Position numbers and translations under genes: made by a program. This document shows positions 39,344-50,404 of a DNA stretch of 64,000 nt, piece after piece; the stretch's first letter is position 1; every line of letters starts with the position of its first letter. Below the pieces are notes generated by a model, which searched no databases, was not told the DNA's origin, and saw nothing but the letters and a program-made list of their open reading frames with translations. This DNA is from Xylocopa sonorina (Eukaryota; Arthropoda; Insecta; Hymenoptera; Apidae): assembly GCF_050948175.1 (NCBI RefSeq), contig NC_135195.1:9638001-9702000 (forward strand), written 5' to 3'.

Positions 39344-40149
39344 ACGCTTAATCTATAGCCCCTCTCGACCCTCAGTTCTAACCGTTCACAAAGAAGCGCT
39401 TTCTTTATTCGAGCTGTATCGAAAAGTATAGTCGCCGGTCGCGTTGCGAATCGGCCTTCATGAAATATTTATGAAGTAACGAGTTAGGGCTAAAAATATT
39501 CCTGCAATAGCCGCTCTATACGAAATGGTATGTACACGTGTAGGAAACGTACGATTGTATGAAGAAAAATGTGTCGTGTTCCATGTAACGCCATTTTTTA
39601 TATAAACACAGATCTACTATTTATCGTGACCGAGAAGCAATAGGTTCGCGTGTCGGATAACCGTGTTAACCTTTTGATAATCGGTCCTCAGGGTCACGGA
39701 TCTGAATCGCGTATCACGACGTGTATCTCGAAATTGCCAATTTATGTACAAAGAATCAGATGAAGGATAACTTACAATTATATTTATAAGTTTAATATCC
39801 CATAACCGCAAGCCCTGTCAGTCTCTTCTCTCTCTCTCTCTCTTACGTACAGAGAACGCACCGTTTCCTATCCTCGACACAGAAAAAAGGGCACCGTCGA
39901 ATCCGATTCGACGACAAGCTCGTCCTCAAGCAGTAGCGGGGGATCAGAAAGCAAAGCGACGAAAAAAAAAAAGAAAAAGCAAGAAAGAAAACTGGGCACA
40001 TCGGACAACCGTCTACATCCCTGAGAGTGTGGCCTCGAGATGCTAGAACCGTCCACGTCCCCCTTCCTCTTCCCTCTCTCTATCCTCTCTCTATCTGCGT
40101 TTCTTTTCCTTTCAACCCCTGGCAACGTTCTCTGCGATTTCCCAGCAAC

Positions 40150-40675
40150 GTGTGCCGGCTGCCACGTACATATATCAGAGCCGTGAGTCGTGCCGGAGCG
40201 GCGGCGGCGGTTCCCGTTATCGATCTACTGCGGAGCAACGGAGGCTGTCCAAAGGGAGACCGAGAAAACGGGGCGAAGGAGCGGGGCTGAGCGCAAAGTC
40301 GAAGTTCGGGGGTGGCGAACCGGGCGAGAGGGAAAACCGGTGCGGAGGGGTAGGTCGTCGCGGCTGGCTCGTTGGAGAACAGCGCGACTACCGTTCGCCC
40401 TTCGAATATCGGGCTATTTTTGCAGCCGACTGTTTTCTCACGCAGCCTGGTGGTCGCGGAGGCTCGTTCACGGCCCTGAGCTAGGACAATGGCGCGGCCA
40501 TTGCGGGGGACCGACGCGACTCCCGACCGAGAATGAACTGGGAACTGGCGTATCCTCGGGGAGGGTTGGTTTCGTTCGAACAAAGAACCGAGCGTTCGAG
40601 GAGCGTTCGAGGAAAGCACGGTGGCTGGAGATCGTAGTAGATCGACGATTCACGGGTTTCTATCGGTAGTGAACG
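40150..40675. other. GC-rich, CpG-rich island (possible promoter or first exon)
   Basis: A sharply bounded GC-rich stretch between more AT-rich flanks, starting just after a TATATA-like word near 40.17 kb. It is open in two plus-strand frames (110 and 159 codons) and one minus-strand frame (179 codons) at once, so no frame is favoured. Such islands in insect genomes can mark promoters or 5' exons, but no splice donor or domain confirms it. Confidence 0.3.
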
Positions 40676-40746
40676 CGGCTGATTCACCTGGCGGTTCTGT
40701 TAGGCCGGCGTTAACGGTAACGCCGGTGTTAACCCGGCTGATCCAC
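40676..40746. repeat. Hairpin between short direct repeats
   Basis: CCGGCGTTA (40705-40713) and TAACGCCGG (40718-40726) are perfect 9-bp arms around ACGG. The hairpin is bracketed by CGGCTGATTCAC (40676-40687) and CGGCTGATCCAC (40735-40746), a 12-bp direct repeat with one mismatch. This layout could be a small insertion with its target duplication, or a tandem duplication. Confidence 0.6.
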
Positions 40747-41520
40747 GGGGGGGAAATGAATGTATCACACACGAGTGACGAATAGAGTAGCGAGTCTCCT
40801 TGGCATCGTTTCAGAGTGTAAGCTACCTACTTTCGTACTCGACGAGGTCAAACACACCGCTTCGGGACACGGTTATTAATAACTCTCGATTTCGACGGTT
40901 TATCCTGGTTTCACGTTCTTGCGGAATTATTCGGCTCTTTTAACCTGTTTCACCGGACGCGAAACAGGGGATCAAGATCGAGACAAATGGTTTTCCATGA
41001 AAGAGAAATAAATGAGGAAGAAAAAGAGAGAGAGAAAGAGAGGTAGAAAGAGAAAGAGGAAAGGGGAGCAAAGGTAGAGAGGAACAGCAACCTCGCAGGC
41101 TGACGTGCCGCCACCATCACGACGACGGCATCGACCGCAGCCCCAACGCTGCAATGCGACGTTGCTATCCCAACGGGCAACAGCCCTTACGGCCAGGCCG
41201 CTTCTGGGGCCGTACTGGCGTGGGTTCATTTTCACGGCACGCTCCTGTGCCGTGCGATCGGTCATTGGTCGGTGAGGACACGCGACCCTCAACGACTACC
41301 CTGAACAACGAGAAAACAACGTGGCTTAGACACTCTACATTGATTTCCTGATGTTTCTATCAAGTTTACGTATATCTGTACAAACGTGAACGCATGTAAG
41401 AGAACGGTGATCGATCAAACGATTCAATTGGTGTGTACGATATCGGATATTTGAATGTTCGCGAAAATAAATATGTCTGTCACGACTCTGTTGTCTGTTT
41501 AGGAAGAGATTTTCAGTGTT

Positions 41521-41633
41521 GTAAATATAATTCAGGTTTGTAGAATGTAAATGAAAAGAATGGGAGGTGGCGTAAAGGGTTAATTATGCGCGGACACGCA
41601 ACCCCCGGAACGTCGCGCGACCTACGCGGAAAC
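41521..41633 (+). repeat. Diverged duplicated segment, copy 1
   Basis: Shares an ordered series of blocks with 41833-41955: AGAATGTAAATGAAA, GAGGT, a GGGTTAATTA-like word, ACACGCAACCCCC and a GACC(T)ACGCGGA end. Similarity is clear but gapped, with no open frame in common. It is probably an old local duplication or two insertions of one repeat family. Confidence 0.65.
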
Positions 41634-41832
41634 CATGTATCCCCTGACAGCGTTATACTTCGTGACGCTAACTAGACTAACTAATTAGCTTAAATCATTT
41701 GAATTAACTCGAATAAATTTATGCAATGAAAATTTAAACGTCTTACAAAATTGAATAATTAAAAATTACAAAAATTTTCGAAGATGCACGTTCGACGACT
41801 GCGCGGTTGATTTAGCAGCACATTACTTCGCG

Positions 41833-41955
41833 TAATAAATAATTGCGATTTGAAGAATGTAAATGAAACGAACGAGAGGTCGCCGCGAGGGGTTTTAATT
41901 ACACGGGAACACGCAACCCCCAAGACCGTCACCACGAACACGAGGACCACGCGGA
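41833..41955 (+). repeat. Diverged duplicated segment, copy 2
   Basis: Second copy of the repeat at 41521-41633, in the same orientation and offset by about 310 bp; see that entry for the shared blocks. The roughly 200 bp between the copies is AT-rich and not shared. Confidence 0.65.
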
Positions 41956-43551
41956 CTTAACTTCCCCAGTTTTTACGATGCCACGATTAAACCGATGCAC
42001 TCAGCTATAATTAATAGAGCTTGAAACGAAACTCCCCCGATGTTCGAGAACGAAGAAAATTGATTCAAACGCGAATCTATTTGCCCATCTCCCCACCGAG
42101 AGTCGGGTCGATAGGAATTCTTTGATTGTCTAGAGAATTGGGCGCTGTTTGGAAAGCACACAAGGCGAACGATTAAGCGCGATGAATATAGGCGGAAGCG
42201 GTGAAAGATTAACGTGATTTTCTACTTAGATGCAAGCACACGAACCCCACGACGTTATCGAATGCGCAGCCCATCATAACGACCGACCGTAACTCCCTTA
42301 TTCTCCACGGTATGATTAATGATGTTCCAGAGTTAATGCAGTCGGATGATTAATAAAATTCGGGACGATGCAGTCTCCGGATGGTCGAAAATTGAAAAAA
42401 GCAGATGAAACTGAAGGAAAAAAAAAAAAATGTGAGAAGTATGCACCATGAAATTATAACGTATTCTCGATCCCCCTCGATCCCCCTCGATCGCACTAAT
42501 AGCGAAGGGAAGAGAAAGAAACGAAAATTAATTTAACGGAGGAACGAGAGACGTAGCCACGATTTTCACGGTGAACTCGCGGTACGAAGAATTTAAATCG
42601 ATGAGAAACGAAATGGCGTGGACAGAGAACGAGAATGAGAGAGGAGAAATGATAAAGAGTCCGTGAACGGTTCGGGAAACGCAAAATTGCACGAAAAGAA
42701 AAAAAAAATGAGAAAATTAAGAGTCGATGTATAAAAATCACGTAACATTTTATTAAACTCGTTTCCAGTAGGTGTAATGCATGTGTACGTGTTGTCTCTT
42801 GGTTTCGTATCATTTCGATTCATATTTGTCTCTCTTTCTGCCCTTTTCTTTCTTTCTTTTTTTTTTTTTTTTTAATAAAATATTTGGTACCGCTTCGTAG
42901 GAATAATTCTTACATTTAGACCACAGAACTGTTCGATTTCTTCCCTTCAATTCGTTTTTCCTTTTTTCTTTTTTGTTTCTTTACTTTTTGTTCTCTCGTT
43001 CGTCCAAGAGATCGCGGATAACCGTTAATTCGCAGATCGGATCTGGTACAAAGGAAAAAGCACACGATTCACTGGCGCACATTTCTAATCAAAAGAACAG
43101 GAGAGTTCAACACAAGTTCTATTCGCATCGTATAAAAATAAAGTTGATTTTGGAAGTAGGATTTTGCGGCCGACGGTGATGTCCGCGATGCGGAACCATA
43201 TCGAATTCGACATCCGACGTCTCCGTGCGCGCGCGCGACATCGTTACAAGATTATCTCGAAAATGCGTTTTGTTTTCACAATATAATAATATATATTATA
43301 TATATATATATGTATATATATTATATAAATATAAAAAATCATCCGACAAAAATATATTACGGGATAAAATATGCATTTCGATAAGTAGCTTGCATCGTGT
43401 CTTATCGTGAACAATTATAATCGTCATCGATAGTTTTAATAGTCGCAGGCGTTAATGATAATTGTATGCATAGTAATAACTATATAATATCGATGATAAT
43501 ATAATAATATTTAAATATATATATGTATATATTGTAATGATAGCGATAAAC
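41956..43551. other. No gene recognised; mixed then AT-rich
   Basis: Mixed sequence to 42.8 kb with A-rich patches, then T-rich and TA-rich sequence from 42.83 kb onward. A short 10-bp tandem occurs at 42466-42492. No coding signal. Confidence 0.55.
42466..42492. repeat. 10-bp tandem repeat, about 2.7 copies
   Basis: The unit CTCGATCCCC is repeated twice exactly with a partial third copy. Confidence 0.85.
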
Positions 43552-43617
43552 TTAATAATAATAGTAATAATAATAATAATAATGTGAATAATAGTAATAA
43601 TATATTAATAATCATAA
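43552..43617. repeat. (AAT)n repeat, interrupted
   Basis: AAT units with TAG and GTG interruptions, continuous with TA-rich sequence on both sides. Confidence 0.85.
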
Positions 43618-44070
43618 AATATCGTTGAATAATTAAAACAGGATGGTCAGGTTCTTGTGTCTGACATGTGTTTGATTTTTCTTTTTTTTTTTATATATAT
43701 ATATCTTTCTCTCTCTCGTTTCCTCTTTTTCGATTTGATTGTGATATCGAGATATAATAAAAACTAATCGTCACCAACAAATCAACACGGGAAATCGAGC
43801 GAAAATTATTTCTACTAATATAACTACTTGTACGTAATACATACGTATATAATTATATATATATAATTAGATATATGTATATATATAAATCTCTTATACC
43901 ATCTCGTTTTATAATTTTAATCTTCTCTATGATAAATTTATTACTATTCTCTTTTTTTCAATACAACGATAACCAATCAAACACAAAGTATTTAAACAAT
44001 CGGACAAGAACACAGGAAGAATAACATAAGTACACGATATATGAAAATCATATTATATATTAAAATATTC

Positions 44071-44108
44071 ATAATATTAATAATATTAATAATAATAATA
44101 ATAATAAA

Positions 44109-44166
<58 letters not shown>

Positions 44167-44176
44167 GTAATATATT
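44071..44176. repeat. (AAT)n microsatellite, longest in the window
   Basis: About thirty AAT units, interrupted once by AAAATT. The purest stretch is 44110-44166. It sits in a 1.2-kb AT-rich block from 43.27 to 44.25 kb. Confidence 0.95.
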
Positions 44177-46637
44177 ATATCGCATGTCCGTAAAATTACA
44201 TAAAAAAATATAGAAAATAATAAACTCGTAGCATCTCTATTATATATATATTTTTTTTCTTGTTTTAATCATTCTCTCCCGCTTTCTCACTCGCACACAC
44301 TCTTTCCCGTGAGATTAATTTTCTTGTTCCCTTTCATCCAGAAAAGCCTTCCTCTCCCCCTCTGTCTCGCCATTCCGTCCCTTGCACGCTCTCAAAAATA
44401 GCTTTCGTTATGAATCTCTTTCTCTCCCTCCCTGTCTCACTCTCGGCCCTGTTCGTTATCGAAAGAAACACGGTTACAGCTACGCTTTACGTTACTCGAT
44501 AGACAATAGCGGTGATCGTTACGTATTAATCGTTTATCGGTATAGATGCAATGATTCTCGAAACTTTCTCTTCCGTCTCTCTGCGCCGCGTTATGGTGAG
44601 ATCCGTATGCGCACGTGTGTACGTGTCAGCGTATATGTACAGCTACTCGAAGTGACATAGCGTGTTTGAAAAATAAAAAAAAAAAAGTGCACGAGAATAA
44701 AACGAACCAATGGAATTAAGTCATCCAAGTAAGACTAAGAATTGTATACGGAGCCTGAGTTCCGAAGAATCATTTGTTCGTACTACTTTACGGATTACAC
44801 TTTACGAGACCACCACTGTATCACTTCCATCGAATGTGTACGTGAATATTATCACCCTGATGCCAAAGCCATAAATATGCGTACTCACATTTTCAGAAGA
44901 CTTCTCCTCCCAACTGTACTTAACGTTGCAACAATTGAACAATGTTTTACAATCGAAACTAAGACTCCAAGCAATTATCAACATCTACAATTTTTCGTCT
45001 AATCATTACACGCTACTTGATAATTCACAGAAATGTAAATTTCCATAATCAACCATAATCAATCGAATGTCAGGTAGTTGGCGTTGGCATGAGGGACCAC
45101 GATATCATTGTACGTGTCGCGTGTTCCGCGGTTTCCACTTCGTTCCCAGTTAACGACGCGGTAGCAGCCGATCATCCGTATTATAATATCAATCGTCAAT
45201 GCCAACGCTCGTCACACCGTGGCTAAGTGAATAACGACGACGATCGTAACGTATAATACCGCGAAATTCGCGAAGGGACGAGCGAGCACACGATGGGGGG
45301 ATACGCGTCGATCGGCTCGTTTTGATCGAGTCGCGCTGACGGAAGCGGATCCCTCCGCGTCGCTCGTCGGCCACGGCGCACCGAGTCGCAAATGGATTAT
45401 TGCTGGTTCGATTAACGTCGTTACGGGATTAATTATAGCTATCGTCGGAGCAGGGCGACCGATTCCCGTGGCCCGATAATACGCGGCACGCTTCGTCGTC
45501 GCTTCGCCAACCACCGTCCCTCGCCGTCCCTCCAACCCCTTCTAATCAACCCCATTTACATGAGCCTGAACCCAAATACTTTTTCCACCTGCTTTTTAAT
45601 AATCATAATGCCCAGACTGACTTGTGTGCCAGCCAAGTGTGCAAACAATTCGACTTTCATCTCTCATTTTCACCCTCTCGTTCTCTCCCTCTCCGTTCAG
45701 TTGTTCCTTAACCAGAATTAATTCATTGCTCTAACTTCCTACTTTAATTTCTGTTAGAAATCCTCAGCGTCGGTATGAATTTTTAATGACACCACTTTGA
45801 ATACTTGAGAAGAAACGACAAAACTAATGTGCATTTCGAAATACCTCGAGAAAAGAAGAGTTGATAAGTGGGTTCTATTCCAGCTTAGAAGGCTAGAATA
45901 GAACTTTGGTCCAAGGAGCAAAGTATTTTACTTGGCGTAAAATTTATTGAATTTCTATCGGATTCTTATTATCTGAACTACTGCCAACTATCACTCTAAG
46001 ATGGCAAATTATGGATAGAACAGAATTAGAGAGCTCTTATTACATCAACTTGTCCGTCACGAAGGATATAACCGAATAAGGTTTCACTGTACACAGCTGC
46101 CAGGGCAATATTTTCGATTTCGAGGAAAGGGATTGCCACGATATCCCAACTACGATAGTCTCGTTTCTTCTCGGGGAACGATGACGTTCCGGTGAAGGAA
46201 CCAAGCGAAACAGGGGGAGTCGAAGAAGAACGGAAAGGGGCGGACAATGCAATCAACGTGGAGGCAAAAAAGTGGAAGAGGTCTAAGAACGTGACACGGC
46301 GACGCTTTCTTCCGTTCCTCCGGCTTGGTTTACGTGGGCCGAGCTGCAGAAGAAAACGTGAAGCGAATGATTGTTCGATGTACGATATTATCGTATCGCG
46401 AAGAGACCGCGAGAACGAAGTGCGGCGCGTTCAAGAGTTGTTCGATGCTCGATTTTTCATTCCTGGCCACAGCTGAGGTGAACAGAGACACTGGTGAAGA
46501 AGAGACTTTGAAAATATAACACTGTCCATCTAACAGAGTCCGGCCAGGCCGGTGGCACTTTGCAGTGCACGACGAAAATACGTTTTCCCTTATCGTCTTC
46601 ATATATACTATATATACTATCAATAGTGAATATCATA
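44177..46637. other. No gene recognised; mixed sequence
   Basis: CT-rich plus strand to 44.45 kb, then mixed. An 86-codon plus-strand frame at 44742-45002 looks protein-like in AT-rich sequence, but it starts with TTG and has no polypyrimidine tract or acceptor upstream, so I do not call it an exon. The region 45.19-45.54 kb is CpG-rich and open in more than one minus-strand frame. Confidence 0.5.
45872..45904. repeat. Hairpin with 13-bp arms
   Basis: GTTCTATTCCAGC pairs with GCTAGAATAGAAC at 12 of 13 positions (one G:U-type or A:C mismatch depending on strand), loop TTAGAAG. It is shorter than a usual pre-miRNA stem. Confidence 0.7.
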
Positions 46638-46688
46638 TTAATAATAATATAATAATAATATAATAATAATATAATAATAATAATAATG
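46638..46688. repeat. (AATAATAT)n / (AAT)n repeat
   Basis: Several copies of an 8-bp ATAATAAT-type unit run into plain AAT units. Confidence 0.85.
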
Positions 46689-49600
46689 CTGATAAATATG
46701 ATGACGTTAAAAATATCGAATATAAAATACTCTTCGCTACATATATTAAGATTCTCGATTAGCAATCGCTTTTTCATTTTTTTTTTTCGTTTACTTCTTT
46801 ATCTCTCTCCCTTTGCCCCTTGCTCGTCGCCTCGCATCGGGGATCTCGAAAGAATACTAAGCACAACATTCAATATATTTATATATATATATACATTTAT
46901 ACGTGTATATAATCTATAATATATATAAATATATATATCGTAATCGTAATAATGCGACAACTATGATAATGCGTTATACGTTTACATGCATATCAGCAAT
47001 AAGATCGCCGGAAAATATCTTTTAGAAGAATCTCGGTGTTGCTTAGGTAGCATTTACATTCCCCCTTCACCCACCCCCTCTTCTAGTTTCTCACTGTCCT
47101 CCCCGCACCTCCACCCCCATTCTCGCGTCCCACCCAATCTTCTATACAGTCGTAATTCATATCACCAAACGTCATAAATCTTTAATAATTCCCCCCGTCT
47201 TTCGTATATTTAATTTCATCCGTCTTTTGTCGCCTGTCTTTTCTTTCAGTCAGTCGAAACTGTCGTGCCTCTCGCCACAGTCTCGACGCAATCGATACTC
47301 GATCTCTCTATCTCTGTTTTTCAATACGCACGTCTTCGCAACCCCTTCGATTTTCCCTCGTTTTTCATCCACCCCCGGGCGTCACCCGCGGGTGACATAC
47401 TGCTTCGACGTTCAGTACTGCGTTAAACGACATGTGTGGCATTAATAATATAATACTAATATAATAATATACATTTACATTTATATATACTATATAGAGA
47501 TTCTTTTCTGAAATACTGATTCTCTAGTTTGAGGGTGGTTGCCCCTCGCTCGGATCGCGTCGCGTTCGCGGAGGGAATCATCCCCCGAACGGTTCACAGG
47601 CACGCGCTCACGCACACGCACACCCCTATTGCCTAGAAACGCTTCTCTCCCCGGCGGTAGAAAGGAAAGCCGCGTCGTCGTAACTGGTACGGGGCACAGC
47701 GCACCCGTGTCCCTCTATTAATCTTAAAAATAATTTATTCTACCCCTAAAACAAAGAGAATTCCTTTTCCGTAAAAGTACAGAACGCTAGATGACGCGGA
47801 GAAACGGACAGAAACGATAGAAACTGTATAGGAACACAATAGAACAAACTAAATCGGAAGGAACGAGGATCGATTAGCGCGAGAGCTCGACGATCCATCG
47901 ACGAATCGTTTCGAGGATCTCCATCAATTCTCGGGATCTGTCCCGCTCGATGTCACTCGCGATCGTCCTTGTTCGATTAACACCACCGTCAAAGACTCGA
48001 ATCCGTTTACGCACATTTCGACATCGTTCATCATTATTCCACGTGCGTTCATTACGTTTTCATCGAGAACCAGTTGCAAGCGATTCATTGATTATTACCT
48101 TGGAGCTTAATCATAGAGAGCCACAGTTTAACACAAATTGCAAGATTTCTTCGACTCTACGTGCAACATTTTTTCTTTTCAAACTCCCACTCAAAAAAAA
48201 AAGATTGAAAATCGTAGAAATACGTGCAAACAGATTCGATCGAAACGCAAAACGAACGACATAGCTGATCGATGTACGCCCGCGAGATACCTCGATGGAT
48301 CGACGATGATGCGCGTGCAACGTACGCGACACCAGCCGCGCTCTCTCGTTCGTTCTTTACGACAATTAAGTAGTTCGAGTAAGTAATTGTGCGGCGGCAC
48401 GTCCGAGGGTCCGAGTTCGATCCGATCGACAGACTGCCGCGCGATTTCGATCGATCCGTCGTTACGTGGAATTAACACAATCAGTTGCGCGTCACTCGCA
48501 CCCTCGGACGCGCACCCTCTCCTCCCTCGCCTCCTTCCATCTCGCGATGTACAAACGCGCGTATATAATATTTGTAATATATATAATATGTATATAATAT
48601 ATTAGATATATATATATATATTCGAACGGTCTCACTCATATCCAATCACTATCCATCGTCGATCGACAGCTCTTGCAGAGGGTATGATAACGAAAATCGA
48701 GAAGCAAAAAAAGAAAGGAAGAAAGAGTAACAACGAAATCTTACGGTGGAAGAAGAAAAAAAAGCATCGTAGAGGAAAACGAATTGAATTTCACAGACGA
48801 AATGAAACGCATTCCGAATTATTGATTGATCTAAATTAGTGTAGAAACGTAAAAAAATTTTAATAGCATCTTAATCAAACGACAAACAAAAAAATAACCT
48901 CGCGCAAAGCTCCAAACTAGCCCAGCGAACCGTTACGCGCAAGCACAGAAGTAGACGCGAACTATACGCATATATATTATATATAGACCAATAATTACAA
49001 TAATAATGATGATATATAATTAATAATAATCAATAATCGAATATAGCTATTTAATAGAATATAATCATATAGTAAATAGAGACAAATTAAGCAACAACGA
49101 TCATCTATTCTTCTCTCACTCGCTCCCACTCTCTCTCTTTTCTGTAATATTTCTATATATTTATATATATAATATATATTCATCTATATATATATAAGTT
49201 TCGATATACCTATAATTAATTTATCATCTGCATTTAATCCGATTTCAATTATTTTTTTTTCTTTTCTCTTAATCTCGGCACGCTAGATTTCCCTTATTAC
49301 TCTTGTCGTCTACTAACTTCTATTTAATCTCCCTTACGTTTAGTTATTATTCTTTGAGATATGTATCGTCGTGTGGGTGTACGTGTGTCCTTTCTCGCGG
49401 TTGCTCGATACTCGCGCGCCATTCCATCATCATCGCGCCTTTACACCCTGGCGCTCCTCTGCTCAACCACCGTTTCCAAAACCATTGACTCCTCCCAATT
49501 TTCCCAACTTCCGCGTGCTTTATGCCCCTCGATCTCTGCATTCTCGATCAAAACGAAACGAGAAAAAAATTAAAAAAAAAAAGAGAAACAGAGAAAACGA

Positions 49601-50370
49601 AAAGCATAACTCCCCCAAAACCGAAGATCTCTCGCGTCTGCCTCGCGACGGCGACCGAATCGCGTCTATCCGTGTGTGGTGTGTCCATGTCGAGTGTGCA
49701 TGTGTTCAAGTGTGGTGCAAGAATGCGTCCGCGCGCCTTATTGATATCCTTACGATGTGGCGTGCGAGGATCGCCGCAATAAGTCGCGACGGCTGCCCGC
49801 GCGGACCCGCCTTATAGAACAGCTTCGCGTCTTGTCTCTCTCGTCTTTGTTTTTTTTTTTCATTTTTTTTTTTACGAAAATGGCAGTTATCGGTCACAGC
49901 CAATGGCTATATCAATAATCATTATTACGTTACGCTTTAATACGATTATTACGTTATTAGTTAACCTTAGACGAACGCCTTTTTATTACTCGTTACGTTA
50001 TAGAACGCGATAAATAAACGCAGCGCTTGCTCTTCTCTTGGCGCGGCGGAAGTCGCCACGAGGGTTACGCGCGTGTTCTCCGCTCGTTCCGTTCAAGAGG
50101 GAACGTCACGAGGCTCCCGAGGATCGATTCGCGGGAGGAGCAGCTTTTAACCCTCCCCGTGACGCGTGTCGGCGGATAGCCGCCCAAAACGCCCACAAAT
50201 CAGCTGGCCTTGTCCGGAAACTGTCAATTACGCCACGACTCTTGTTATTCGATCGATATCGATTACACGGCTCGATATTCATTTTTATCGTGTTAGAAAG
50301 CGCAGTGACTCCAACAGTTTCTCGTCCACTTGAATTAACCCTTAATTACTGGCATCGCGTCGCATAAACT
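46689..50370. other. No gene recognised; AT-rich and mixed sequence
   Basis: TA-rich at 46.87-46.95, 47.45-47.5, 48.56-48.62 and 48.96-49.2 kb. Plus strand C/T-rich at 47.06-47.4 and 49.24-49.6 kb; A-rich at 48.69-48.9 kb. CpG-rich, stop-poor sequence at 47.5-47.7 and 50.03-50.2 kb. A donor-like GAGTAAGT occurs near 48.38 kb without a credible exon. Confidence 0.5.
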
Positions 50371-50404
50371 TTATTATTATAATTATTATTATTATTATTA
50401 TTAT
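50371..50404. repeat. (ATT)n microsatellite
   Basis: About eleven ATT units, interrupted once by ATA. Confidence 0.9.

Larger units (their letters stand above)
37740..40149. other. No gene recognised; mixed sequence
   Basis: Mixed sequence with a CpG-rich part at 38.5-38.9 kb open on both strands. It contains the TTAA-flanked inverted repeat at 39.25 kb and a short TC repeat at about 39.82-39.84 kb. I see no exon. Confidence 0.55.
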
